Shown: piece after piece, positions 8,701-16,370 of the stretch
Layout: each line of letters begins with the position of its first letter
Numbering within the stretch: position 1 is the first letter of the stretch
Assembly (NCBI GenBank): GCA_905221605.1
Contig: CAJNDS010002120.1
Location: 571,664 to 595,841 of the forward strand
DNA length: 24,178 nt
Origin: Symbiodinium natans
Lineage: Eukaryota; Sar; Dinophyceae; Suessiales; Symbiodiniaceae
Direction of reading: 5' to 3'
Translations under genes and position numbers: made by a program
The notes under the pieces: generated by a model
The model's database searches: none
What the model was told of the DNA's origin: nothing
What the model saw: the letters and a program-made list of their open reading frames with translations, nothing else

Positions 8701-11700
8701 TCTTACCCCCCCCTTGCTCGGAACTGCATCGCACTGCCATCTGTTCTGCTCTCAGAAACCCAAAGAGCCCTCAATACCCCCCTTAATTAAGGAGTATTCC
8801 CTAAATCATAACAAGGATCCCTTCTGATCCCTTCATAATTTAAGCTATATACCTTAAATTAAGGGGTACTGGGGCTCTCTGGGAATCTCCGCAGCATTTC
8901 TGAGTGCCAGGCAGCTTTGAAGGCCCTGGACGTGGCCGGCAATGCCTTCGCGCAGGTGGAGTCCTTGAAGCCCCTGGAGGTGATGGCAAGCCTGAGGAGA
9001 GAGGGCTTAGGGTTCAGGGTTTAGGGTTTAGGGTTTAGGGTTTAGGGTTTAGGGTTAGGGTTTAGGGTATAGGGCTTAGGGTAAGACCAGCCTGGACCCA
9101 AAGTGCTTTTCGTCTTTTGGAAAACCGCAAAGATGACTTCTTTTGACTACGTGAAACTGCCGTCTTGGCATGAGACAAGCATCCAACAGTCCCAGACAGG
9201 CGTGGGCACAATTGAGAACCCTAAACCCGAAACCCTAAACCCGAGACAAGAAGTTCCAGACATGTATCTCAGCATCCAGGATCCGGTCGCTTGGTTTTTT
9301 TTGGGGGGGGCGGTGGGGTGTGGGGGGGGTTGGGGGGGTGGAGAGGGTTGGTGGGTGGGGGGGGGGTTGGGGGGGGGGGGGGAGGGGGGTTGGGGGTTGG
9401 TGGGGGGTGGGGGGTGGGGGGGCTGTCGGCATGTAATGTGGGGTAAAAAGCTGTTCTTCTTTCTTGAAGGAGCCTGACTGTGGCCGGCTGTCCTCTGGAA
9501 GAACAGGCCGGACCATTGTGTTGCATTGCTTGAGGCAGCTTGTGGCTCTTGTGGCCAGGTCTGAAGTGGTAGGGCCCACCAAGTCCCATCCTAAACCCTA
9601 AACGCTAAACCCTAAACCCTAAACCCTAAACCCTAAACCCTAAACCCTAAACGCGCTATTCCAGAGCCTGGTTTCAGCATGAGCCTGAGGTTTTCAAAGT
9701 AGAATGGACGGTGTGACCTGCGTACCAAAATCATGTCCGCTCAGCCTTAATAACATTAAGCTTAGTAGCCTGTAAGTTCTGCTATGTTCAACTGGGAGTT
9801 CTATATAAGCATCACAAGCCAAGCTAAAGAGGGACAACAGAGATTGACGGTTTCTGATAAAGTGCACGGGGCTGTTGCCAGGATGGTGTAAATATGCGCC
9901 TGGAGATTCTCATCTTCCAGTGCCAGCTCCAGACATTGAACGGTGAGGAGGCAGCCTGACCCTAAACCCTAAACCCTAAACCCTAAACCCTAAATTAAAC
10001 CCACCTTGGAAACCACTCTTTGGCTGTTTGTCTTGGGAGACGCAGAAGAAATCCACCGAGAGGTGGTAAATATGGGCTAGGGGTGCATGCTTGTCAGAAC
10101 CCATCAGAACCCTGAAACATAAACCAAGAGGGATGATGCGACCCCGAAGCCCTGAATCCACAACCCAACACCCGGAGGACAAATCCGAGAACCATCTTAT
10201 CCATAGGCTTTCTTCACATTCAAAAGGCGGGAGCGGTTCCTTCATCTGTTGGAACAAAAGCAAAAGGGGCCTTCTGTTTCGCTGTAAGGACAGCAGGACT
10301 TCTGGACTACCAAAGGCCAAGTCAAAGAGATCTTGTTTTTCTTATACACAGGAGTAGGGCGACTCTCTCGTTGATTAAGAAAGCAAGCTGCATCGGAAGT
10401 CTAGCGGTCGAGCTTCTTCCAGATCGCCAACACGATCTCGGAATTTGGAGAACTCTTCTGTTTCTCATCATCATGGTAAATGAGCGCTCTCATGCGTAAA
10501 GAAAAGAGGAAACAAGAGGGCCATCTAGATTTTCTAGTGCGATGAGTCTGTTCTCATGTTGACCTACAAACAACTGATTCTGCTATGTCTTTCTCTTGTC
10601 CATTTCATTATTCAGAAGGGCTCTCCCTGTTTTCAGCGTTCATTCATCTCTCGCAGCGAAGGGGAGTCGTTTACAGTCTTTCATTCCTTATCCAGGTCAG
10701 AAAACGCGTTTAGTTTCTTATCAAAAGTAGTAGAGGATTCTGAGACAGAGGGCGCAGTCCAGCGAGAGTTGAATCTTCAACTTTTTGCGCTAACGTGGCA
10801 TGACACGACTTGCAAATCTGGGCACAGACACCACATGCTGCAGGGAATGGGGGAATGAGGTACCCTATTTTATCCCTTAAAGGGACAATATAGGGGATTA
10901 CAGGGCACCTTATTCCCCCTAAATCCTAAACCCTGAACCCTGAACCCTAAACCCCTACTAACCAACAGTAAGCTCACAGGTGACGCCAGAAGAGAAGGAG
11001 GAGGCGAAGGCGCTCCACGAAAAGAGGCTGGAAGAAGAGGCGGGACTTCGGCCAACCCCAGCCCTCCAGAAGTTCGTTAGGGTTTAGGGTTTAGGGTTTA
11101 GGGTTTAGGGTTTAGGGGTTAGGGGTTAGGGGTTAGGGGTTAGGGGTTAGGGGTTAGGGGTTAGGGGTTAGGGGTTAGGGGTTTAGGGTGTTTCTAGTAT
11201 TCTTGCACGTGCTCTCAGGCCTTGTGTTTGTGGGTATTGAGGCCCAAGGCACCCGGCATGTTGGCCAGGCAGAAAGACTTCGCCAGGAGGAGGAGGCTCT
11301 GGCAAGAAGAGCAACCCTAAGCCCTAAACCCTAAACCCTAAACCCCTAAACCCCTAATTAAACCCCTAAACCCAGAGCTTCTTCCGAGATACAGCGGGCC
11401 TTGTGGTGTTTCAAAGTCGTAGCAGCTACGTCGCAGCAGCAGATATGGCCCAGCGTGACGTTGTCGCTTAAAGATTCAAGAAGTGTTCCTCTTCTCATCG
11501 TGGGATAGTGGGGAGAATTTGTTGGCTGATGTGGGGGTTATACTGGTGGTGGGTAATTGGGGGGGGGGGGGGGAACCCTAAACCCTAAACCCTAAACCCT
11601 AAACCCTCGTAGTGTCTGCGAAGGCAAGGCTTGCGGCTGAAGCCGCTGCAGCCGAAGCGGCCCTGCAAGAAGGCAACTGGGGGTTCAGGGCCTGTCTAGG

Positions 11701-12609
11701 GCACAGATAACAGCAGCCCTAAACCCTAAACCCTAAACCCTAAACCCTAAACCCTAAACCCTAAACCCTAAACCCTAAACCCTAAACCCTAAACCCTAAA
11801 CCCTAAACCCTAAACCCTAAACCCTAAACCCTAAGCCGTGGGGTGAGATGATGTGAGATCTGTCACCTGCAGTTTAAACAAATGTTCGTGCATGCTGGAC
11901 TGGAGAAGGTGCAGAAATGGGTATTGCTTCGGTGAGAAACATCCCACGTACTCTCTGGACTGCTCACCTGGCTCAGCTTTCCTGGAGTGCAGAAAGCACA
12001 TGAAGTAGCATCATCACTCATGCCTTTTGATCCCTATCGGGCATACACCGATACTATTCTTGAGCTGACAGTCAAGAGCCAGAACGTTCTTCAACATTGT
12101 CTTGCCTAGCTGGATGGTGCCTGGTCCTTTGTAGCGTCAGCAGCAAGTAGAGGGACGGACGGAGCCAGGCATGAGATCAACACTCACTGGTGCTCATGTG
12201 ACATGCAATGCAAACTAAAGCCGACAAACCAAGAATTGAGTAACATGACAGTACTCCCGATCCCGTTTGCGGGATAGACGATCCAGGCAAAGGTAAGCCA
12301 AGTGGGGCTTAAGTTGGTTTGGCTTCTCTCCCGGAAACTGGAGCCTTGATGCGTCTTGATGTGGACCGCGTGGAGCTGTGCCGCGTGCTGAACTCCTGAC
12401 CATGGCCGCTCTGCTTTTCACTGGTCTTGTAATTTTACGGGCAAAAATGGCACTCAGTACCAGTAGTGGAGCCGGGCGCAGTGGCCAGGGTTAAAATGGG
12501 GCTCACAAGGCATCCGTCGACTTCGAGGGCTACCAACGCGCCTGGCGCCTGCGTCATAGCTCTGCAGATGACGAGCTGATGCGTCAGGCACGCTCTGAGA
12601 TTTCGGGAG
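5719..12609 (+). CDS. Leucine-rich repeat + coiled-coil protein (spliced, partial)
   Basis: Short exons encode consecutive SDS22-like LRRs, each with the L..L.LS.N.L core and 22-25-residue spacing once joined: LRHLDLSQNCIKDVAP, VLSLNLSSNAISKL, LLFLDMSSNQLAEL, LQTLRLSSNQLASA, LSTLDISKNKFESL, LKALDVAGNAFAQV. They are followed by an LRR C-terminal cap (MRLEILIFQCQLQTLNGEE) and a charged coiled coil (VTPEEKEEAKALHEKRL and later exons). LRR-cap-coiled-coil proteins are usually scaffolds, often ciliary or cytoskeletal; the exact function is unknown. Thirteen introns are modelled, with GC (7), GA (4) and GT (2) donors. One repeat between the exons at 8103 and 8416 is incomplete, so at least one exon there is missed. 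The start codon is not identified and the 3' end is uncertain (see 13966-14013). Confidence 0.83.
5831..5876 (+). CDS. LRR exon 2
   Basis: YPFLRHLDLSQNCIK, a perfect LRR core. Ends at a GA donor (AAG|GACCAT). The 77-bp intron ends CAG|GACGTG, so the AG|GAC motif is repeated at both splice sites. Confidence 0.85.
5954..6003 (+). CDS. LRR exon 3
   Basis: DVAPVGKLQHVLSLNLS completes the repeat begun in exon 2 and starts the next one. GT donor at 6004, phase 2; a 1,163-bp intron follows. Confidence 0.82.
6738..6755 (-). repeat. Short TTTAGGG array
   Basis: Two to three units in the 6004-7166 intron. The same intron has GA-rich runs at 6049-6123 and 6262-6295 and a 15-C run at 6865-6879; no exon seen in it. 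Confidence 0.85.
7167..7203 (+). CDS. LRR exon 4
   Basis: Completes LSLNLSSN with AISKLDWTPQ. The GC donor (CAG|GCCGGG) starts a 49-bp intron. Joining to exon 5 restores a 23-residue repeat. Confidence 0.72.
7253..7305 (+). CDS. LRR exon 5
   Basis: ELPHLLFLDMSSNQLAEL. The donor GC at 7306 (ACT|GCCGC) is chosen because it gives a 22-residue repeat when joined to 7930. Confidence 0.78.
7930..8020 (+). CDS. LRR exon 6
   Basis: CADFQGHSTLQTLRLSSN followed by QLASARGLASFR. The GA donor at 8021 gives correct LRR spacing; a GC donor at 8009 (TT|GCAAGT) is an alternative. Confidence 0.75.
8103..8125 (+). CDS. LRR exon 7
   Basis: PKLEVLEA after AACAAAAG, continuing the repeat from exon 6. The 3' edge is uncertain: joining straight to 8416 makes the repeat too short. 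Confidence 0.55.
8416..8488 (+). CDS. LRR exon 8
   Basis: LPCLSTLDISKNKFESLVAP and a few more residues to a GT donor (ATG|GTATCC). Joined to exon 9 the repeat is 23 residues. Confidence 0.78.
8759..8883. mobile_element. MITE-like palindromic element, family P2
   Basis: Starts CCCAAAGAGCCC and ends GGGGCTCTCTGGG, with inner arms CCCCTTAATTAAGG and CCTTAAATTAAGGGG and a paired GGATCCCTTCTGATCCC core. Sits 27 bases before the exon at 8911, in the intron 8489-8910. Confidence 0.75.
8911..8996 (+). CDS. LRR exon 9
   Basis: AALKALDVAGNAFAQVESLK and the end PLEVMASLR, bounded by GTGCCAG|G and a GA donor (GAG|GAGAGA, phase 2). Confidence 0.83.
9006..9083 (-). repeat. TTTAGGG array in LRR intron
   Basis: About 10 units, some degenerate, beginning about 9 bases after the GA donor at 8997. 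Confidence 0.9.
9293..9423 (+). repeat. G-rich low-complexity tract
   Basis: About 130 bases of almost pure G/T with many G-runs of 3-12, inside the 8997-9469 intron. It could form G-quadruplexes in DNA or pre-mRNA (inference). The Gly-rich and Pro-rich ORFs over it are artefacts. Confidence 0.85.
9470..9506 (+). CDS. LRR exon 10
   Basis: SLTVAGCPLEEQ, equivalent to the L.L.GNPL segment before an LRR cap. GC donor at 9507 (CAG|GCCGGA). Confidence 0.75.
9589..9653 (+). repeat. CCCTAAA array in LRR intron
   Basis: About 9 units, one CGCTAAA variant, inside intron 9507-9881. Confidence 0.9.
9882..9950 (+). CDS. LRR C-terminal cap exon
   Basis: DGVNMRLEILIFQCQLQTLN then GEE. Resembles the conserved LRR cap (YR.EVL..LP.L..LDGE). 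Likely donor GC at 9951; GA at 9945 or 9948 would also keep the frame. Confidence 0.82.
9951..10979 (+). other. Intron between LRR cap and coiled coil
   Basis: Begins about 9 bases before a CCCTAAA array (9958-9996) and ends shortly after another (10918-10955). It contains the palindromic P1 element at 10843-10920. ORFs at 10091-10357 and 10556-10858 show no recognisable domain and I leave them unassigned. Confidence 0.55.
10843..10920. mobile_element. MITE-like palindromic element, family P1
   Basis: Left arm GGGAATGGGGGAATGAGGTACC and right arm GGCACCTTATTCCCCCT are inverted; TTATCCCTTAAAGGGACAATA forms the core. Same family as 14204-14297 and 16719-16854. Confidence 0.75.
10980..11039 (+). 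CDS. Coiled-coil exon 1
   Basis: VTPEEKEEAKALHEKRLEEE continues the cap (LDGE.VTPEE is typical of LRR-cap proteins). GC donor at 11040. Confidence 0.8.
11078..11189 (-). repeat. TTTAGGG array passing into TTAGGGG variant
   Basis: Five TTTAGGG units followed without interruption by about eleven TTAGGGG units, then a TTTAGGG end. Fills much of intron 11040-11268. Confidence 0.92.
11269..11301 (+). CDS. Coiled-coil exon 2
   Basis: AERLRQEEEAL in frame with its neighbours. Donor GC at 11302 (CTG|GCAAGA), or GC at 11311, which adds ARR. Confidence 0.68.
11314..11370 (+). repeat. CCCTAAA / CCCCTAAA array
   Basis: Mixed 7- and 8-base units just inside the intron after the coiled-coil exon 2. A second array (11574-11607), preceded by 15 G, lies just before the next acceptor. 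Confidence 0.85.
11624..11668 (+). CDS. Coiled-coil exon 3
   Basis: ARLAAEAAAAEAALQ after GCGAAG, an Ala/Glu-rich helix continuing the coil. The 3' edge is uncertain (GA at 11669 or GC at 11673). Confidence 0.6.
11717..11833 (+). repeat. Longest CCCTAAA array (about 17 units)
   Basis: About 117 bases of nearly perfect CCCTAAA in the intron leading to 12510. Still too short and too internal to be a chromosome end. Confidence 0.93.
12510..12609 (+). CDS. Probable exon after the coiled coil
   Basis: ASVDFEGYQRAWRLRHSSAD then DELMRQARSEISG, between CACAAG|G and a GT donor (GGAG|GTGACG). Codon use and both splice sites look real. Assigned to the LRR gene by position and phase; it could instead belong to a 5' part of COG8. 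Confidence 0.55.
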
Positions 12610-12873
12610 GTGACGGGGGGGGGGGGGGGGGGGTGCGCTCAGGCCTCCCAAGGCCATATGGACAATGTGTTAAAGAATTCTAAGCTGTTCCAGTATTGTT
12701 GGGGCACAACACTCACAACTACTCACAACACTCACAACACAACGGCTTTGTCCAAACAGGACAATCACGAAAGCGGAGGCACTAGTAGAGGGGCAGGGCA
12801 CGGCTGGAACTCAAGAAGCATCGAGCTTTTTTTGTATTTTCTTGACATCTTTTTCGGGGTTCACCCCCTTGCC

Positions 12874-12916
<43 letters not shown>

Positions 12917-13965
12917 CCCGCAAACCTCAGTCTTCAGCCCAACACACCTCGACTGCAAAGCCGAATCTGAAAGCCTATTGGCTCTCAACCTACGCAGAAC
13001 AAACCGAATCCTTGGAAACCCTAAACCTGAAACCATAAACCGATGACAACTTGAAATCAGATATCTCAAAACATAACTTGACATTAGTCCTTGTGCGTCC
13101 TTGAGTCCTTGCACGTGCACGGTCCCGTGCCAAACTGCTTGCTTGAATTGGCCGTTCATTACAGGGGTGACAGCAGGATGCTGGATAGGGAAACAACAAC
13201 ATCAAGCAGCCCCTCTACTTTAGTTCAAAGGTTTTCAACCTGCCTTCGCACCCGTGCGGACTTGTCAAAGAGCTCGAAATGGCTAGGCGTGCTTGCACAC
13301 ACCTTGCCCGCAACTTGAGAGAAATCGCTGCCTGGTCTGTGCTATGCCTCCGCATTCAAAAGATTTCGAAAGGTTCGGAGCAAGGTGCGTTTTGAATGGT
13401 ACGAGCAATCATAGATACTGTGGAAGTAGAAGATTTTGGGAAGACCTTGCACGGCACCTTCCAGGGCGCTTGCAGAGATCTTTCGTGCTGAGATTCTCGC
13501 ACACGTCATCATCTTATGATCAGCGCCGGCGAAGACCAAGACAAGGGGCGAGAGACCGACTTCGAAGCCCAAGCCATGCTGTGCTGGTAGGTTGAAGATG
13601 CTGTGGTCACATGCCTGTGGCTGAATGTTAGAAACTAACAGTTAGCTCATGTAAAAGCAAGAACGTGACCCCACTGTGCCGTTGAAGCAAGACAGTCCGC
13701 GCATGTCCCCCCACACACACATGACATACTTCTTAAGCGTTGCACCTTTTACAAGCACCACGATTGAAACCGCTGCAACCGTAAGATGGAAGATTTCGAT
13801 GACCCCATGCCCAGCAAGCGACAAAAGTCCAAAAGTGAAAGGGTACCTTGAGCATTTCGGAAATAGCAGGTTATTGCTTGCAGTTGAGACGAGAGCTGGG
13901 ATCAGCTGCGTGTTGAGATGGTACCGCTGCCCAGGCAGGTTTCGAGGTTCCCTAAGTCTGTCCAG
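12610..13965 (+). other. Unresolved boundary between LRR gene and COG8
   Basis: Holds 19 G at 12615-12633 and 41 C at 12875-12915, but no repeat family. An open frame at 13421-13490 (EDFGKTLHGTFQGACRDL) follows TAGAAG and is in phase with the exon ending at 12609, but has no family signal. The first exon of COG8 with its ATG should lie here or slightly downstream, since exon 14101-14154 has no ATG. Confidence 0.45.
12875..12915 (+). repeat. 41-base C homopolymer
   Basis: Uninterrupted C run. Its exact length is likely to be unreliable in any assembly. Confidence 0.9.
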
Positions 13966-14013
13966 GTTTTTGGTGAAGAGCTCGGCGAGCTTCAAAAGCA
14001 GCTCGGACATTGA
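13966..14013 (+). CDS. Candidate terminal exon with stop (LRR gene?)
   Basis: After CTGTCCAG the frame reads VFGEELGELQKQLGH and then TGA. Coil-like and well placed as the last exon of the LRR gene, only 87 bases before the first COG8 exon. The same frame is open further upstream. Without transcript data this is a guess. Confidence 0.3.
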   Translation, partial: VFGEELGELQKQLGH

Positions 14014-14029
14014 AGAACCCTCACGCGCT

Positions 14030-14069
14030 TAGGGTTTAGGGTTTAGGGTTTAGGGTTTAGGGTTTAGGA
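14030..14069 (-). repeat. TTTAGGG array before COG8
   Basis: Five units between the candidate LRR stop and the first COG8 exon, ending 31 bases before its acceptor. Confidence 0.9.
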
Positions 14070-14100
14070 TTGAGTTGTGAGTATTTTCAATCTGGCCGAG

Positions 14101-14154
14101 GAAGGGCACCCAGCTGCTGGATGTCGCCAGATCGTACTTTCCGCACCTCACCTC
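14101..14154 (+). CDS. COG8: COG8 exon 1 seen
   Basis: KGTQLLDVARSYFPHLT, the segment before the L..EP..L motif. GT donor at 14155, phase 2. No ATG in frame, so an upstream exon exists. Confidence 0.68.
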
Positions 14155-16321
14155 GTCCACGCAGCTTGTCCTCAATACCAGCATCTATCTATCTTTCTGT
14201 TGGTTAGCAGGGAATGGGAGAATGAGGTACCCTATAAAATCCCTTAAAGGTTTTTATAGAGGGATATAGGGTACCTCATTCCCCCATCTCCTACTATCTA
14301 AAAGTAAGCTATTTGGCTTGCCTTGCCGGCTTAGGTATGAGGCATTGGCACGGGAGCCTGACACCTTGCGCCTTGAGAAGGACTGTCGATATGATATGCG
14401 TCTGGCCAGTTTTCCGAGGTTTTGAAGTACGTTGGCTACAGAAATGCTTGCTCAAAGTCCTGAGGACCGTTGCGAACGAGAAATGGAACAACTCGCCGTG
14501 CAGAACTACAGTGCCTTCATCGGCAGTGCTGAGGTCACTCGTGGCGTACGGCAGGAGACCCGGAGAGGGATAGCGTGAATGCATGAAGCATGTGTTCAGG
14601 GACTAAAAGCTGGGACACTTATAATGGACCTTTGGAGTTATTTATAGTCGTTATATAGGGGAATATGATTCAGGGTCCCTTCTGGAGGGGCCCCTCCTTA
14701 TGCCCTAGACCCGAAACCCCTAGACCCGAAACCCTAAGGCCGAAACTCTAAACCCGAAACCCTAAACCCTAAACCCTAAACCCTGCATGGTGCGGCCACT
14801 TGCCCGTGGGGGCGCCGCCTCCAGGAGCTGTCCAGTATCCACACGGAACTGCAGGAGCCGAGGCCTAAGCCGTGACAAGGTGCTGGGCTCCCTAAACCCT
14901 AAACCGTAAACCCTACACCCTACAACCTAAACCCTAAACCCTAAACCCTAAACCCCAAAACCTAAACCCTAAACCCTAAACCCTAGCCCTAAACCCTAAA
15001 CCCTTACTTCAATCCCTTTCCAAGGATGGCCGAGCTCTTGGAGCCCACCCAGGACCGAGATGTGCTGAGTCTGAAAGGGTAAAAACATTTGGGGGTTTAG
15101 GAGAATAGGGGTTTAGGGTTTAGGGTTTTGGGTTTGGGGTTTAGGGTTTAGAGATAGTTCGGGTTGAGGGTCAAGGGTTTAGGGGGGACCCCCAATATAG
15201 ACCCCCCCCAAATCCTTGTATTCAGGACCCCAATAAGGTACCCCTAACATCGTAAACCCCCCATTTTGGGGTTGAGGTCGATGCCACAGATCCAATTACT
15301 TTGCAAGAACTCCACGAAGCGTACGCAGAAGCGATGCCATACACAAGAGAGTAGAGCGCTGCCCGAACACAGCACAAAGTTGCGTAGAAGTTCTGTGTGC
15401 TTGGGTCCTCAGGAGACGATCTCACGCTTGAAAGACACAGCATCAGGCTGTCAACTTAGTGTTGCACAGTCTCGGCAGTTCCGGCAGTCTTGCTCTCAAG
15501 ATACCCTCCACATCCACTTGGCAAGTGCGTTTGGAACAGATTCAGACGGATCAATGCCGTGCTGCTACAGTCTGCAGGCCTCGGCGCGCGCCGGGCCGCT
15601 TTGCGGAATGTGTTGCTCGGCTTTTGTTGAGCAGAAGCAAAGCATGGCAAGTCGCAGCGACCAGCAAAGCCACAAAAAGTCTGAGGAGTTAGCAGAAAGC
15701 CCAGAAAAGCTCAGAGACTGCTGGATCATGTTCCCTTGTGTTCCCGCATTCCAGGCTGGCGCAACATGGAGCCCTGCTCGAGCTCCTGGAGCTGCCTCAG
15801 CTGCAACGCGGCGGGAGATTCATCTTCATCATGGTGAAACAAGCAGAAGAGGAGACATGTTGATGTGGAGCTTTTGGTCTCAGTGCCTCTTAGTGTGCGA
15901 TTTCGGCGGCGGGTCCGGGTCATGTCCTCAATTGTGACTGACATTTGGACCTGAATGGCTGGTCAGTCCACGTTGAAAGGCTTGAAGATCTGAAGCCTAA
16001 ACCCTACGGGTTTAGATCCTTAACAAGCACCCCCAAGAATGCCCTTAAGCCTGAGCACGAGTCCTCTCGCGTCGCTTCACAAGCCACAAGGCTGGATGCG
16101 TGCGTTCGGAATCAGATGTACGAAGAGTCCTTGGAGCTTCTGGTGGCTTCGCCTGCAAGTAAAGTGAGCAGAATTCCCAGAAGTCGAAAGAGTCCTAGAA
16201 GAGTCCTTTCCTTTTGGTAAAAGATGTTGGTGGGTGTTCGTGTGGTCTCGCGAAAGATTCATGCCGCCGCCAAGGCGTTTTGCAACAGCTTGCTGCAAGC
16301 GCATGAAGCTCGCGGGGAGGA

Positions 16322-16370
<49 letters not shown>

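Noticed and set aside
9103-9589. Gly-rich and Pro-rich ORFs
   Set aside because: Readings of the G-rich tract at 9293-9423; no support as protein.
13642-14010. 122-codon ORF on the - strand with a helical start
   Set aside because: It is the complement of the candidate terminal exon region; no family signal and opposite to all supported genes.
15266-15937. 223-codon ORF on the + strand
   Set aside because: It crosses a P3 element end and intron sequence, and reads through COG8 exon 8 in the wrong frame. The short COG8 motifs explain the conserved part better.
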